From positions 147,020 through 211,019 of the forward strand of contig NZ_PIGG01000034.1 in assembly GCF_002924445.1 (NCBI RefSeq): a DNA stretch of 64,000 nt. Reading direction: 5' to 3'. Source of the DNA: Minwuia thermotolerans. GTDB taxonomy: Bacteria; Pseudomonadota; Alphaproteobacteria; Minwuiales; Minwuiaceae. The stretch's first letter is position 1; each line of letters opens with the position of its first letter. Below are positions 48,602-62,100 of this stretch, piece after piece. The notes beneath the pieces are model-generated. The model saw only the letters and a list, made by a program, of their open reading frames with translations, was not told where the DNA came from and searched no databases. The translations under genes and the position numbers were made by a program.

Positions 48602-50014
48602 TCACATGTTGATGGTCTGCCCCCGCACCGCCATTGCGGCTTCCTTGACCGCCTCGTTCAGCGTCGGGTGGGCGTGGCACATGTGGCCGACCTCGCTGGC
48701 GGTGCCGCCAAGCTCCATCACGGCCAGGGCCTCGTGGATCATGTTGCCGGCGTCGGGACCGATGATGTGGACGCCCAGCACCTGGTCGCTTTCCTTGTCG
48801 GCCAGGATCTTCACCATGCCGTACTTCTCGCCAATCGAGCGGGCGCGGGAGTTGGCGGAGAAGGGGAACTTGCCGACATTGTAGGCGATGTCCGCTTCCT
48901 TGAGCTGTTCCTCGGTGCGGCCGATGGAGGCGATCTCCGGCCAGGTGTAGACGACCCCCGGTACGCGGTCGTAGTCGATGTGCCCGGCCTCGCCGGCGAG
49001 GAAGTCGGCGACGATGGCGCCCTCATGCTCGGCCTTGTGCGCCAGCATCGGCCCGGGAATGCAGTCGCCGATCGCAAAGACGCCGGGTACGGATGTCTGG
49101 AAGTGCTCGTCGACGGGAATGAAGCCCTTCTCGGTCTCGATGCCGAGATCCTCGAGGCCGAGGTCGTCGGTATAGGGCCGGCGGCCGACCGCGACCAGCA
49201 CGACGTCGGCCTTCAGTTCCTCGGCGTCGCCGCCCTTCGCGGGCTCGACGGTGAGCTTGACCTGGGTTTTCTGCGCTTCCGCGCCGGTGACCTTGGTCGA
49301 GACCTTGAACTCGATGCCCTGTTTGGAGAACAGCACCTTGGCGCGCTTGGAGACCTCGCTGTCCATGTTGGGCAGGATGCGGTCGAGGAACTCCACGACG
49401 GTCACCTCGGCGCCGAGCCGTCGCCAGACGGAACCCAGCTCCAGTCCGATATAGCCGCCGCCGATGACGATCATCGACTTCGGCACCTTCTTCAGGTCCA
49501 GCGCGCCGGTCGACGAGACGATGCGCTCCTCGTCGATCTCGACATTGGGGATCGTGGCGACGTCGGAGCCGGTGGCGATGAGGATCGTGTCCGTCTTGAC
49601 CTCGTAGGCCTTCTTCCTGTCGTTGGGCGTCACCGAGACGGTCTCCCGGTCGACGATCCTGCCGAAGCCATAAGCCAGCTCGACCTTGTACTTCTTGAAC
49701 AACCCCTCGATGCCGTCGGTCAGGCTGGTGACGACCTCGTCCTTGCGGCCCAGCATGGTCTTCAGGTCCAGCTTCGGACTGGCCTTGATGCCGTGCCCGG
49801 CGAAGTGCTCGCCGGCCGCTTCCTCGTAGAGATGGGAACTCTGCAGCAGCGCCTTCGAGGGGATGCAGCCGACATTGAGGCAGGTGCCGCCCAGCCGCCC
49901 GCGCTTGTCGACGCAGAGTACCGTCATGCCGTTCTGCGCGGCGCGGATCGCGGCGACGTAGCCGCCCGGGCCGCCGCCGATGATCACCAGATCGTAGCGC
50001 TTGTCGTCACTCAT
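48602..50014 (-). CDS. lpd: Dihydrolipoyl dehydrogenase
   Basis: E3 of the 2-oxoglutarate dehydrogenase complex, reoxidising lipoamide with NAD. The 470-residue protein has the FAD motif IIGGGPGG, the redox-active disulfide C45-C50 in GGTCLNVGCIPSKAL, and the C-terminal HAHPTLNEA acid-base dyad. It is the last enzyme gene of the sucABCD cluster. Length normal. Confidence 0.95.
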   Translation of the reverse strand: MSDDKRYDLVIIGGGPGGYVAAIRAAQNGMTVLCVDKRGRLGGTCLNVGCIPSKALLQSSHLYEEAAGEHFAGHGIKASPKLDLKTMLGRKDEVVTSLTDGIEGLFKKYKVELAYGFGRIVDRETVSVTPNDRKKAYEVKTDTILIATGSDVATIPNVEIDEERIVSSTGALDLKKVPKSMIVIGGGYIGLELGSVWRRLGAEVTVVEFLDRILPNMDSEVSKRAKVLFSKQGIEFKVSTKVTGAEAQKTQVKLTVEPAKGGDAEELKADVVLVAVGRRPYTDDLGLEDLGIETEKGFIPVDEHFQTSVPGVFAIGDCIPGPMLAHKAEHEGAIVADFLAGEAGHIDYDRVPGVVYTWPEIASIGRTEEQLKEADIAYNVGKFPFSANSRARSIGEKYGMVKILADKESDQVLGVHIIGPDAGNMIHEALAVMELGGTASEVGHMCHAHPTLNEAVKEAAMAVRGQTINM

Positions 50015-50089
50015 CGTATCACACTCCTGCCCGCACTCGCTTGGCGAGGGTTCAATTCGCTCCCCGGCGTTCCGCGGCGACAGCCGCCG

Positions 50090-51394
50090 TCAGAGATCCA
50101 GGATCAGCCGCCGCGGGTCCTCCAGGTTCTCCTTGACCTTGACCAGGAACAGCACCGCTTCGCGGCCGTCGATGATGCGGTGGTCGTAGGAGAGAGCCAG
50201 GTACATCATCGGCCGGAGCTTGATCTCGCCGCCGACCTCCATCGGCCGCTGCTGGATCTTGTGCATGCCCAGGATGCCGGATTGCGGCGGGTTGAGGATC
50301 GGCGTCGACATCAGCGAGCCGTAGACCCCGCCATTGGAGATGGTGAAGGTGCCGCCCTGCAGTTCGTCCAGCCCCAGCTTGCCGTCCCGGGCGCGCGTGC
50401 CGAGATCCGCGATGGTGCTTTCGATGCCGGCGACGGACTTCTGATCGGCGTCCCGGACCACCGGAACGACCAGGCCGTTCGGCGTGCCGACCGCGACGCC
50501 GATGTGATAGTAGTTCTTGTAGACGATGTCGTCGCCGTCGATCTCGGCGTTGACCGCCGGCAGTTCCTTCAGCGCCGCGATGCAGGCCTTGATGAAAAAG
50601 GCCATGAAGCCCAGCCGGACGCCGTGCTTCTTCTCGAAATCGTCCTTGTAGGCGCTGCGCAGCGCCAGAACCTCGGTCATGTCCACCTCGTTGAAGGTGG
50701 TCAGCATGGCCGCGGTGTTCTGCGCCTCCTTCAGACGCCGGGCGATGGTGCGGCGCAGCCGCGACATGCGCACGCGCTCCTCGCGGTCCTCTTCGGGCCG
50801 CGGCCCGGAGGAACCGGGCATGCTCTCCGGCGCGAGCGCCGCCTGGCTGCCGCCCGACGATGACCGCTGCCGTTCGGCCTGCTTCGCGCGGCCCTCGGCG
50901 ATGGCGCGCGCGACGTCGGCGCGGGTGACGCGGCCGTCCTTGCCGGTACCCTCGATGCCATCCAGGCTGACGCCCTTCTCATCGGCCAGGGCCTTCGCGG
51001 AGTCCATGGCCACGAGATCCTTCGCCGGCCTTTTCGGCGCCGCGTCCTTCTTCTCCGGCGCCTTGTCCTGCTTCGGCTTGTCGTCGGCCGCCTTCTTCTC
51101 TTCCTTCGGCGCCTCGTCCTTCGCCTTCGGCTTGTCCTCTGACTTCGTGCCTTCGGCGCTTTCGTCGATGCGGCAGAGCAGGGCGCCCACCTCGACGGTA
51201 GCGCCTTCCTCGGCGACGATCTCCGCCAGCGCGCCGGCCGAGGTCGCATTCACCTCCAGCGTGACCTTGTCGGTCTCCAGTTCGCAGAGGGGATCGTCGA
51301 CGGCGACGGCGTCGCCTTCCTTCTTGAACCACTGGCCGACCGTGGCCTCGGTGATCGACTCGCCCATCGTGGGCACCTTGATTTCAACAGCCAT
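50090..51394 (-). CDS. sucB: Dihydrolipoyl succinyltransferase (E2 of 2-oxoglutarate dehydrogenase)
   Basis: The 434-residue E2 has one lipoyl domain with K43 in [11 protein letters not shown], a charged Lys/Glu/Pro linker (residues about 78-125), an E3-binding domain and the catalytic acyltransferase domain ending with [16 protein letters not shown]. It lies between sucA and lpd, as is common in alphaproteobacteria. The linker is long and highly charged, which is normal for this subunit. Confidence 0.95.
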   Translation of the reverse strand: MAVEIKVPTMGESITEATVGQWFKKEGDAVAVDDPLCELETDKVTLEVNATSAGALAEIVAEEGATVEVGALLCRIDESAEGTKSEDKPKAKDEAPKEEKKAADDKPKQDKAPEKKDAAPKRPAKDLVAMDSAKALADEKGVSLDGIEGTGKDGRVTRADVARAIAEGRAKQAERQRSSSGGSQAALAPESMPGSSGPRPEEDREERVRMSRLRRTIARRLKEAQNTAAMLTTFNEVDMTEVLALRSAYKDDFEKKHGVRLGFMAFFIKACIAALKELPAVNAEIDGDDIVYKNYYHIGVAVGTPNGLVVPVVRDADQKSVAGIESTIADLGTRARDGKLGLDELQGGTFTISNGGVYGSLMSTPILNPPQSGILGMHKIQQRPMEVGGEIKLRPMMYLALSYDHRIIDGREAVLFLVKVKENLEDPRRLILDL

Positions 51395-51428
51395 GTCGCG
51401 CCTTTCGCGTCGGTGCTCTTGTTGGTCT

Positions 51429-54332
51429 TCAGTATTCCGGGTTGGCGCCGGCGGGCTCGCCCTTGAGCGCCTTGGTGCAGAGGATGTCCTGCTCCTTCAG
51501 GTGCACCTTCGCAAGGCCCGTGGCCGGCGAGGCCGAAGGCGGACGTCCCACATAGCAGGGCCGCTTGACCTTCTTCATTTCGGCCAGCTGGAAGCATTCC
51601 TCCAGCCAGTTCTGGACGAACAGCCACGCCCCCATGTTGCGCGGCTCTTCCTGGCACCAGATCACCCGGTCCACATGCGTGTAGGGTTTCAGTTCTTCGA
51701 CCAGCGGCTTGGTCGGATAGGGATAGAGCTGCTCGATGCGCAGGATGTGCGCATCGTCGGCGCCCAGTTCCTCGCGCTTGTCGACCAGGTCGTAATAGAC
51801 CTTGCCCGAACACAGGATCAGGGTCTTCGCTTTCTTCTTGTCGCTCGGCAGGGTCTCCTCGTAGAGCACCCGGTGGAACGACGAACCGGTCGAGAAGTCG
51901 TCCAGGGTCGATACGCAACGCTTGTGGCGCAGCAGCGATTTGGGCGTCATCAGAATCAGCGGCTTGCGGAAATCGCGGTGAACCTGGCGGCGCAGGATGT
52001 GGAAGTAGTTCGCCGGCGTGGTGCAGTTCGCGACCTGCATGTTGTCCTCGGCGCAGAGCTGCAGATAGCGCTCCAGCCGGGCCGAGCTGTGCTCGGGCCC
52101 CTGGCCTTCGTGGCCGTGCGGCAGCAGCATGACCAGGCCCGACATGCGCAGCCACTTGGCCTCGCCGTTGGAAAGGAACTGGTCGATGATCACCTGGGCG
52201 CCGTTGGCGAAGTCGCCGAACTGCGCTTCCCACAGCACCAGCGCGTTGGGCTCTGCCAGCGAGAAGCCGTATTCGAAGCCGAGCACCGCGGCCTCCGAGA
52301 GCATGGAATCGATGACCTCGAAGGTTGCCTGTTCCTTGGCGATGTGGCTCAGCGGCTGGTAACGGTCCTCGGTCACCTGGTCGACCAGAACCGAATGGCG
52401 CTGGCTGAAGGTGCCGCGGCCGGAATCCTGGCCCGACAGCCGCACGGGCACGTTCTCCAGCGCCAGGCTGCCGAAGGCGAGCGCCTCCGCGGTGGCCCAG
52501 TCGATGCCTTCGCCGGTCTCGAACATCTTCTGCTTGGCCTGCATCAGGCGCTTGATGGTGCGGTGGGCGTTGAAGTTCTCCGGAATATGGGTCAGCCCTG
52601 CGCCGATCTCCTTCAGCTTTTCCAGCGGCACCGCGGTCGCCCCGCGGCGGTCGCCGAGCGGCGCGACGGAGAGGCCGCTCCAGCGTCCCTCCAGCCAGTC
52701 CGCCTTGTTGGGCCGGAAGGAATTGGCCGCCTCGAACTCGCCTTCCAGATACTCGCGGAAGCCGGAAACCATCTGGTCGGCTTCCTCCTCGGTCATCACG
52801 CCGTCCTCGACCAGCCGCCGGGCGTATATCTGGCGCGTCGTCGGGTGTGAGGCGATCTTGCGGTACATCAGCGGCTGCGTGAAGGAGGGCTCGTCGCCCT
52901 CGTTATGGCCGTGTCGGCGATAGCAGAACATGTCGAGCACCACGTCGACGCCGAATTCCTGACGGAACTCCGTGGCGATCTTGGCGGCGTGCACCACCGC
53001 TTCCGGATCGTCGCCGTTCACGTGCAGGATCGGCGCGGCGACCATCTTGCCCACGTCCGACGGATAGGGCGAGGAGCGGGAGTATTTCGGCGAGGTTGTG
53101 AAGCCGATCTGGTTGTTGACGATGATATGGATCGTGCCGCCGACGGCGTAGCCCTTCAGGCCGGACAGGCCGAAGCACTCCGCGACGATGCCCTGGCCGG
53201 CGAAGGCGGCGTCGCCATGCATCAGGATCGGCAGCACCTTGTGCGAACTGTTGGGCCCGAGCTGGCGGATCTTCGCCCGTGCCTTGCCCAGGACCACCGG
53301 ATCGACCGCTTCCAGGTGCGACGGGTTCGCGGTCAGCGACAGATGCACCTTGTTGCCGTCGAACTCGCGGTCGGACGAGGTGCCGAGGTGATACTTGACG
53401 TCGCCCGAGCCCTGGACGTCATCGGGATTGGCGGCGTTGCCCTGGAACTCGGAGAACACGGCGCGGAACGGCTTGCCCATCACGTTGGTCAGCACGTTCA
53501 GGCGGCCGCGGTGCGGCATGCCGAGGATGATCTCCTGCACGCCGAGCTGGCCGCCGCGCTTGATGATCGCCTCCATCGCCGGCATCAGCGCTTCGCCGCC
53601 GTCCAGGCCAAAGCGCTTGGTGCCGGTGTACTTCACGTTCATGAAGTTCTCGAAGCCCTCGGCCTCGGCGATCTTGTTCAGGATCGCCTTCTTGCCCATC
53701 AGGGTGAAGGTGACTTCCTTGTCCGGGCCCTCGATACGGTTCTGGATCCAGGATTTCTGTTCCGGACTCTGGATGTGCATGTACTCGACGGCCAGGGTGC
53801 CGCAGTAGACCTTCTGCACGACCTCCAGGATTTCCCGCATGGTCGCGGCTTCCATGCCGAGAACCTTGTCGAGAAAGATCGGGCGGTCCATGTCCTTGTC
53901 TTCGAAGCCGTAGGTCTTCGGATTGAGCTCCGGATGCTCCATCGGCTGGTCCAGACCCAGCGGATCCAGCGTGGCCTGCAGGTGCCCGCGCACGCGATAG
54001 GCGCGGATCAGCATCAGGGCGCGCAGGCTGTCCAGCGTCGCCTGCCGGGCCTGCTCGGAATCGACCGGCGTCTCGGCGTGTGCGGCCGCCTTGACCGCGG
54101 GGCCGAGCAGCTCATAGGGGTCATCGACCTCCAGGCTGCCGTTCTTCGCGCCCCAGCTCGCGCCGTCGGTGGCGCGCCGGACCGTCTCCAGTTCGTCGCC
54201 CACGGTGTCGAAGAAGCCGGCCCAACTCTCGTCCACGGAGGTCGGATCTTCGAGATACTTCTCGTAGAGCTCCTCGATGAAAATGGAGTTCGTGCCGTTC
54301 AGGAAAGCGGCGGCGAGATTCTCAGAACCCAT
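51429..54332 (-). CDS. sucA: 2-oxoglutarate dehydrogenase E1 component
   Basis: The thiamine-diphosphate E1 of the complex, 967 residues, which decarboxylates 2-oxoglutarate. N-terminal [23 protein letters not shown], the thiamine-binding block with [15 protein letters not shown], and [21 protein letters not shown] are present. It sits between sucD and sucB with a 86-base gap upstream. Single gene, no frame problem. Confidence 0.96.
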   Translation of the reverse strand: MGSENLAAAFLNGTNSIFIEELYEKYLEDPTSVDESWAGFFDTVGDELETVRRATDGASWGAKNGSLEVDDPYELLGPAVKAAAHAETPVDSEQARQATLDSLRALMLIRAYRVRGHLQATLDPLGLDQPMEHPELNPKTYGFEDKDMDRPIFLDKVLGMEAATMREILEVVQKVYCGTLAVEYMHIQSPEQKSWIQNRIEGPDKEVTFTLMGKKAILNKIAEAEGFENFMNVKYTGTKRFGLDGGEALMPAMEAIIKRGGQLGVQEIILGMPHRGRLNVLTNVMGKPFRAVFSEFQGNAANPDDVQGSGDVKYHLGTSSDREFDGNKVHLSLTANPSHLEAVDPVVLGKARAKIRQLGPNSSHKVLPILMHGDAAFAGQGIVAECFGLSGLKGYAVGGTIHIIVNNQIGFTTSPKYSRSSPYPSDVGKMVAAPILHVNGDDPEAVVHAAKIATEFRQEFGVDVVLDMFCYRRHGHNEGDEPSFTQPLMYRKIASHPTTRQIYARRLVEDGVMTEEEADQMVSGFREYLEGEFEAANSFRPNKADWLEGRWSGLSVAPLGDRRGATAVPLEKLKEIGAGLTHIPENFNAHRTIKRLMQAKQKMFETGEGIDWATAEALAFGSLALENVPVRLSGQDSGRGTFSQRHSVLVDQVTEDRYQPLSHIAKEQATFEVIDSMLSEAAVLGFEYGFSLAEPNALVLWEAQFGDFANGAQVIIDQFLSNGEAKWLRMSGLVMLLPHGHEGQGPEHSSARLERYLQLCAEDNMQVANCTTPANYFHILRRQVHRDFRKPLILMTPKSLLRHKRCVSTLDDFSTGSSFHRVLYEETLPSDKKKAKTLILCSGKVYYDLVDKREELGADDAHILRIEQLYPYPTKPLVEELKPYTHVDRVIWCQEEPRNMGAWLFVQNWLEECFQLAEMKKVKRPCYVGRPPSASPATGLAKVHLKEQDILCTKALKGEPAGANPEY

Positions 54333-54418
54333 TTCGTGCCCGGCGCGGGGCTTTCCCCCGCGTCCCTTCTGTCGTCATTCCAAAGGGGCGGGTTAGCATA
54401 GCTGCGATTGACGCCCCG

Positions 54419-55294
54419 TTAAGACTTGAGTTTCTCCACCAGCGTGGTGCCCAGCGCCGACGGCGAATCCGCGACGGTGATGCCGGCCGAACGCATGGCC
54501 TCCATCTTGTCCTCGGCGCCGCCCTTGCCGCCGGCGATGATGGCGCCCGCATGGCCCATGCGGCGGCCCGGCGGCGCGGTCACGCCGGCGATGAAGCCGA
54601 CCACCGGCTTCTTCACCTTGGAGGCCTTGAGGAACTCCGCGGCCTCCTCCTCGGCGGTGCCGCCGATCTCGCCGATCATGATGATCGATTCGGTCTCGTC
54701 GTCGCCCAGGAACAGCTCCAGGCAGTCGATGAAGTTGGTGCCGTTGACCGGGTCGCCGCCGATACCGATGCAGGTCGACTGGCCCAGCCCCGCGGCCGTG
54801 GTCTGCGCCACCGCCTCGTAGGTCAGCGTGCCGGAGCGCGAGACAATGCCGACATTGCCGCGCTTGTGGATGTGGCCGGGCATGATGCCGATCTTGCACT
54901 CGTCGGGCGTGATCACGCCGGGGCAGTTCGGCCCGATCAGGCGGCTGCCGGACCGCTGCAGCGCGTGTTTGACCTTCACCATGTCGAGCACGGGAATGCC
55001 TTCGGTGATGCAGGTGATCAGCTCGATCCCGGCGTCGATCGCTTCCAGGATCGCGTCGGCCGCGAACGGCGGCGGCACGTAGATCACGGAGGCGTCGGCG
55101 CCGGTCCTCTCCTTCGCCTCGGCGACGGTGTTGAACACGGGCAGGCCCAGATGCTCGGAACCGCCCTTGCCCGGGCTGGTGCCGCCGACCATCTTCGTGC
55201 CGTAGGCGATCGCCTGCTCGGAATGGAAGGTCCCCTGGTTGCCGGTGAAGCCCTGGCAGATGACCTTGGTGTCCTTGTTGACCAGAACCGCCAT
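54419..55294 (-). CDS. sucD: Succinyl-CoA synthetase alpha subunit
   Basis: The CoA-binding subunit of succinyl-CoA ligase, which carries the phosphohistidine. The 291-residue protein has the CoA-binding opening [24 protein letters not shown] and the His-containing [17 protein letters not shown] motif near residue 245. Its ATG follows the sucC stop directly, so translation is coupled. Confidence 0.95.
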   Translation of the reverse strand: MAVLVNKDTKVICQGFTGNQGTFHSEQAIAYGTKMVGGTSPGKGGSEHLGLPVFNTVAEAKERTGADASVIYVPPPFAADAILEAIDAGIELITCITEGIPVLDMVKVKHALQRSGSRLIGPNCPGVITPDECKIGIMPGHIHKRGNVGIVSRSGTLTYEAVAQTTAAGLGQSTCIGIGGDPVNGTNFIDCLELFLGDDETESIIMIGEIGGTAEEEAAEFLKASKVKKPVVGFIAGVTAPPGRRMGHAGAIIAGGKGGAEDKMEAMRSAGITVADSPSALGTTLVEKLKS

Positions 55295-56491
55295 TTACGC
55301 AGCCTCCTTCACGGCCTTGACGACCTTTTCCGCGGCGTCCGCCAGATTGTCGGCGGCGACGATCGTCAGACCCGAATCGGCCATGATCTGTTTGCCCTGC
55401 TCGACATTGGTGCCCTCGAGGCGGACCACCAGCGGCTTGTCCAGCTTAACCTCCCGGGCCGCCGCGACGACGCCCTCGGCGATGACGTCGCAGCGCATGA
55501 TGCCGCCGAAGATGTTGACCAGGATGCCCTTCACGTTGGGATCCGACAGGATGATCTTGAACGCCTCGGTCACCTTCTCCTTGGTGGCGCCGCCGCCCAC
55601 GTCCAGGAAGTTGGCAGGCTCGGAACCGTAGAGCTTGATGATGTCCATGGTCGCCATGGCGAGTCCCGCGCCGTTGACCATGCAGCCGATCTCGCCGTCC
55701 AGCTTGACGTAGTTGAGATCGTATTCGGAGGCCTTGACCTCCATCGGATCCTCTTCCTCGACGTCGCGGAGCTCGGCCACGTCCTTGTGGCGGTAGAGCG
55801 CGTTGTCGTCGAAGTTCATCTTGGCGTCGAGCGCGATGACCTCGCCGCCGCCGGTGACCACCAGCGGGTTGATCTCCACCAGGCTGGCGTCGAGATCGAC
55901 GAAGGCGTTGTAGAGCGCGGTGATGAACTTCGTCGCCGATTTCACCTGGTCGCCCTCGAGACCTAGGAAGAAGGCGATCCTGCGGGCGTGGAAACCGGAG
56001 ATGCCGGTGCCCGGATCGACCTTCACGCGCAGGATCTTCTCCGGCGTCTTCTCCGCGACGTCCTCGATGTCCATGCCGCCCTCGGCCGAGGCCATGAAGG
56101 TGATGGCGCTGGTGCCGCGGTCGAGCAGGACCGAGAGATAGAGCTCGCGGGCGATGTCGCAGCCGTCCTCGACGTAGAGGCGCTTGACCTCCTTGCCCGC
56201 CTCGCCGGTCTGCTTGGTGACCAGCACCTTGTTCAGCATCTCGCCGGCGTTGGTCCTGACCTCGTCGACGGATTTGGAGAGGCGGACGCCGCCCTTGCCG
56301 TCGGGGTTGTCCTTGAAGTGGCCGGCGCCCCGTCCGCCCGCGTGGATCTGCGATTTGACGACCCACACGGGCCCGCCCAGTTCCTCGGCGGCCTTGACCG
56401 CCTCGTCGACCGTGAAGGCCGGCTTGCCGTTCGGCGTCGCGACGCCGTACTTCCGCAGCAGCGCCTTCGCCTGATATTCGTGAATGTTCAT
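55295..56491 (-). CDS. sucC: Succinyl-CoA synthetase beta subunit
   Basis: The ATP-grasp subunit of 398 residues, with [17 protein letters not shown] at the start and [16 protein letters not shown] near the C-terminus. It binds nucleotide and supplies phosphate for SucD. An 88-base gap separates it from mdh upstream. Normal length. Confidence 0.95.
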   Translation of the reverse strand: MNIHEYQAKALLRKYGVATPNGKPAFTVDEAVKAAEELGGPVWVVKSQIHAGGRGAGHFKDNPDGKGGVRLSKSVDEVRTNAGEMLNKVLVTKQTGEAGKEVKRLYVEDGCDIARELYLSVLLDRGTSAITFMASAEGGMDIEDVAEKTPEKILRVKVDPGTGISGFHARRIAFFLGLEGDQVKSATKFITALYNAFVDLDASLVEINPLVVTGGGEVIALDAKMNFDDNALYRHKDVAELRDVEEEDPMEVKASEYDLNYVKLDGEIGCMVNGAGLAMATMDIIKLYGSEPANFLDVGGGATKEKVTEAFKIILSDPNVKGILVNIFGGIMRCDVIAEGVVAAAREVKLDKPLVVRLEGTNVEQGKQIMADSGLTIVAADNLADAAEKVVKAVKEAA

Positions 56492-56579
56492 GGTGTTCCC
56501 GGGTTCCGAGACAAGACGACCCGTCCGCAGCCTCCCCGGCGCGGACGGGGGCTCAACCTAACCAGCGACGCCGCCGAAT

Positions 56580-58771
<2,192 letters not shown>

Positions 58772-58884
58772 ATGCTCCGGGCGTCCCCTTTCCGTCATCC
58801 CCGCCCGCGCGTGTGCATCCGGCTGACCTGTCGGATCCCGGCGATGCCGCTCCGGACCCTCGTACAAGGCGGGAGCGGCAGGCC

Positions 58885-60543
58885 ATGGCCGGCATGACCC
58901 CCGCTGCCATCATCAACCGGATCGACGCCTGGCCGAGGCGCTGGCGCTATGGCCTGCTGACCCTCGTGGCGCTGGCCTTCTTCCTGCCGGGCCTGTTCTC
59001 GATCCCGCCCGTCGACCGCGACGAGAGCCGCTTCGCCCAGGCGACCAAGCAGATGCTGGAGACCGGCGATCTGGTCGACATCCGCTTCCAGGACCAGGCG
59101 CGCCACAAGAAGCCGGCCGGCATCTACTGGCTGCAGGCCGCGGCGGTCAGCCTGACGGGCGAGCGGCAGGCGATCTGGGCCTACCGGTTGCCGTCGCTGG
59201 TCTCGGCGGTCGCCGCGGTGCTGCTGACCGCGGCCATCGGCGGCATGCTGTTCGGCCCCGGCGTGGGCTTCGCGGCGGCCGCGATCATGGCGGCGGCGGT
59301 GCTGCTGAACGTGGAGGCGCGGACGGCGAAAACCGATGCGGCCCTGCTGGCGTTCACCCTCGCGGCACTGGCGCTGATGGTCCGCGTCATACAGGGACGC
59401 GCCCGCGCGGTGCTTTCCGCATATGGCTTCTGGGCGGCGCTCGGAGCCGGCTTCCTGATCAAGGGGCCGATCCTGTTCCTGCCCGTCGCGGGCCTCGGCC
59501 TGGCGGAAAGCTGGCGCCGGCGCGGCCTCGGCTGGATCGCGGGCCTGCGGCCGCTGACAGGTGTGCTCCTGTTCGCCATCGTTGCCGCGCCATGGTTCGT
59601 CGCCATCGGCATGGCGACCGACGGCGGCTTCTTCGCCGAATCCATCGGCAAGGACATGCTCGCCAAGGTCGCCGGCGGGCAGGAGAGCCACGGCGCCCCG
59701 CCGGGCCTCTATCTGGCGCTGGCGCCGCTGACCTTCTGGCCGTTCTCGCTGCTGGGCCTGCTGGCGCTGCCCTGGATCTGGCGCAGCCGCCGCCGCGGCG
59801 AGGTGCTGCTGCTGCTCGGCTGGGCGCTGCTGACCTGGGTCGTCTTCGCGCTGACGCCGACCAAGCTGGCCCACTACGTGCTGCCGGCCTATCCGGCGCT
59901 GGCGATCCTCGCCGCCGCCGCGCTGGCCGACGCGGAGCCGGCCGGGCCGCGCTGGTGGCGCTGGACCGCCTTCGTCCTCTGGGGCCTGATCACCCTGGCG
60001 CTGGCGTTCGCAATGCCGGTCATGGGAATCGAGATCGGCCTCCCCTTTGGTGCGGCCTGGCTGGCGGGCATCCTGCTGTTGGCGGCGCTGCACGCCGGCT
60101 ACCGGCTGGCGGTCGGCGGGGCGACCGCGCGGCATCTGGTCGGTTTGGGCCTCCTGGCGATGGTATTCTCGGGCGCGGTCTTCGGGCGCTTCCTTCCGTC
60201 TCTGGAGCCGGCCTTCATCGCCCCGCGCCTGGTCGAGGCCCTGCCGGCGCGGGCCGGCTGCGAACGCCCCTGGCTGGCCAGTGCGGGCTTCACCGAGCCG
60301 AGCCTGGTCTTCCTGACCGAAACCCGCACCGTCCTGGGCGGCGGGGCGGAAGCGGCCGACCACCTGGCGGCCCATCCCCGGTGCGGCGTCGCCGCGGTCG
60401 AAGCGCGCCAGCGGGACGCCTTTCTTGACCGGCTGGGGACCACGGGCCACAAGGTGGTCGCGATGGAGACGGTTGCAGGCTTCAACTACGCCAGGGGACG
60501 GCCGGTGGCGATCACGATCTATGTCAGCGAAGGGCCGCAATGA
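58885..60543 (+). CDS. GT39-family membrane glycosyltransferase (ArnT/Rgt-like)
   Basis: A 552-residue polytopic membrane protein with the ArnT-like first periplasmic loop IPPVDRDESRFAQATKQMLETGD, where the catalytic Asp-Glu occur, and KKPAGIYWLQAA. About ten helices follow and a soluble C-terminal domain. It would move a sugar from a polyprenyl phosphate onto lipid A or LPS. ATG 58885 is used; an ATG at 58894 is possible. The next gene starts in its last codons. Confidence 0.85.
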   Translation: MAGMTPAAIINRIDAWPRRWRYGLLTLVALAFFLPGLFSIPPVDRDESRFAQATKQMLETGDLVDIRFQDQARHKKPAGIYWLQAAAVSLTGERQAIWAYRLPSLVSAVAAVLLTAAIGGMLFGPGVGFAAAAIMAAAVLLNVEARTAKTDAALLAFTLAALALMVRVIQGRARAVLSAYGFWAALGAGFLIKGPILFLPVAGLGLAESWRRRGLGWIAGLRPLTGVLLFAIVAAPWFVAIGMATDGGFFAESIGKDMLAKVAGGQESHGAPPGLYLALAPLTFWPFSLLGLLALPWIWRSRRRGEVLLLLGWALLTWVVFALTPTKLAHYVLPAYPALAILAAAALADAEPAGPRWWRWTAFVLWGLITLALAFAMPVMGIEIGLPFGAAWLAGILLLAALHAGYRLAVGGATARHLVGLGLLAMVFSGAVFGRFLPSLEPAFIAPRLVEALPARAGCERPWLASAGFTEPSLVFLTETRTVLGGGAEAADHLAAHPRCGVAAVEARQRDAFLDRLGTTGHKVVAMETVAGFNYARGRPVAITIYVSEGPQ

Positions 60544-61253
60544 GCGAGGCCAACCCGCTTCTGGCGGCCGGGGAGCGCCGCCTGGCCGAGGTCCGCGGCC
60601 GCTACCTGCTGCCCTGGCAGATCGCGCTCTACGAAGCCATCCTGGCGGCGGCGGTCGTCGGCTCGGCCGGCTTCGACCTGTGGCTGACGACGAAGCTGCA
60701 TCAGTCGCAGGGGATGCTGGCCACGGCGTTGCGGACCGTCGAGGACCTGGGCGACAGCAAGTGGTTCATCGTGCCGAGCGCCTGCTGGCTGCTGGCCTGT
60801 CTGTTGCTGTTCCGGCTGGCCGGCGATCCGGAAGTCCGCCGCCGTCTGCGCTGGTGGACGGTCAGCCTCGCCTATCTTCTGGCCTCGGTCTCGGTCTCCG
60901 GCATCATCGCCAACATCTTCAAGACCGTCTTCGGCCGCGCGCGTCCCATGGCGCTGAGCCCCGGCGAGACGGCGGAGTGGACCCTGTTCGCCTTCGACTG
61001 GCGGCTGCAGTCCTTCCCCTCGGGCCACGCCACGACGCTGTTCTCGGCGGCAGTGGCGCTTTCGGTCCTGTTTCCGCGCTTCCGCTGGTTCTTCATCGGC
61101 GCGGCGGTGGCGGGCTCCTTCGGCCGGCTCGCCATCGGGGCGCACTTCTTCGCCGACATCGTCGCCGGCGCGGCGCTGGGCGGGTTCACCGCATGGTGGC
61201 TGAAGGGTTTCATGGCGCGCCGGGGCGTCGCGCCCTTGGCGGCATCGGCATGA
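60540..61253 (+). CDS. PAP2-family membrane phosphatase 1
   Basis: A 237-residue lipid phosphatase with all three motifs of the family: KTVFGRARP (128-136), PSGH (160-163) and R196 with H202 and D206. Multiple membrane helices. It fits a lipid A or undecaprenyl-phosphate phosphatase; in this cassette an LpxE-like role is plausible. The ATG overlaps the GT39 stop and its stop overlaps the second PAP2 start. Confidence 0.85.
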   Translation: MSEANPLLAAGERRLAEVRGRYLLPWQIALYEAILAAAVVGSAGFDLWLTTKLHQSQGMLATALRTVEDLGDSKWFIVPSACWLLACLLLFRLAGDPEVRRRLRWWTVSLAYLLASVSVSGIIANIFKTVFGRARPMALSPGETAEWTLFAFDWRLQSFPSGHATTLFSAAVALSVLFPRFRWFFIGAAVAGSFGRLAIGAHFFADIVAGAALGGFTAWWLKGFMARRGVAPLAASA

Positions 61254-62026
61254 AGATGCGCGCCGCCGGCCTCGGCCGCATCCGCGACATCTGCCTCGTG
61301 GCGGGGCTGTTGCTTGCGCCGGTGGCGATCTATGTGCCCCTCGATCACTGGTTGGCGGGACTTTTCCATCTCGGCGGCGGCGAGTTCTGGCTGACCGATT
61401 CCTGGGTCGGCACGGCCTTTCACGGCTATATCCGTCCGGCCTTCTACTGGCTGCTGGCCGCCCTTGTGGTCGCCCTGGCGGTCCGCAGCTTCCGCATGCC
61501 GGGACACCGCTGGCTGACGGTCCGGCGGCTGCTCTATGTCGGCGCGGTCGTGGGTCTCGGACTCGGTCTGGTCACCAACAACATCCTCAAGGACCGCTTC
61601 GACCGGCCCCGGCCGATGCAGACGGTCGAGTATGGCGGCGAGGCGCGCTATCAGCCGCCCGTGCTGCCGGCGAAGGGATGCGAGCGGAACTGCTCCTTCG
61701 TCTCCGGCGACGCCGCGGCGGGCTTCGTCCTGATCGCCCTGCCGCTCGCGTTCGCCTCCGGCCGCCGGCGCTGGCAGATGATGAAAGTGACGCTCTGGAT
61801 CGGCGCGATGGTGGGGCTGCTGCGGATGCTGAACGGCTCCCACTACCTGTTCGACGTGGTCTATGCCGGGCTGATCAACGTCGCCATTGCCGCGGTTCTG
61901 TGGCGTCCGTTCATGCGCTGGCGCTGGGCGGAGATCAGGGCGCTGCCCGGGCGGCTCGCGGCGATGGGCCGCGCAGCGGGCGAGGGGGCGGCCTTCGCCT
62001 GGCGCTGGCTGCGCCATCCCCGCTGA
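61250..62026 (+). CDS. PAP2-family membrane phosphatase 2 with VSGD motif
   Basis: A 258-residue paralog. The first motif is present as K114 in LKDRFDRPRP, and the third has R192, H198 and D202. The second motif is changed from PSGH to V151-S-G-D154 in CSFVSGDAAAG, with an adjacent cysteine pair (C144, C148). The nucleophile His is kept but the general-acid His is replaced by Asp. Activity is plausible but altered. Coupled by ATGA to phosphatase 1. Confidence 0.8.
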   Translation: MKMRAAGLGRIRDICLVAGLLLAPVAIYVPLDHWLAGLFHLGGGEFWLTDSWVGTAFHGYIRPAFYWLLAALVVALAVRSFRMPGHRWLTVRRLLYVGAVVGLGLGLVTNNILKDRFDRPRPMQTVEYGGEARYQPPVLPAKGCERNCSFVSGDAAAGFVLIALPLAFASGRRRWQMMKVTLWIGAMVGLLRMLNGSHYLFDVVYAGLINVAIAAVLWRPFMRWRWAEIRALPGRLAAMGRAAGEGAAFAWRWLRHPR

Positions 62027-62059
62027 ATGCTGATTTCGCGGTTGCGGAATCGCGCGCCA

Positions 62060-62074
62060 CGCAATAATGTTGCG
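62060..62074. promoter_or_regulatory. Palindrome upstream of the Lrp-type gene
   Basis: A perfect inverted repeat cgcaa-taatg-ttgcg lies 26 bases before the ATG at 62101, in an AT-richer pocket. Its position and form suit an autoregulatory Lrp/AsnC site. Confidence 0.45.
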
Positions 62075-62100
62075 CGCAGAATGGCCGATGGGTACTTTTC

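Noticed and set aside
48668..50863. A 731-codon plus-strand frame opposite lpd and sucB
   Set aside because: It spans two genuine opposite-strand genes, including their intergenic gap, so it is an antisense shadow in GC-rich DNA.
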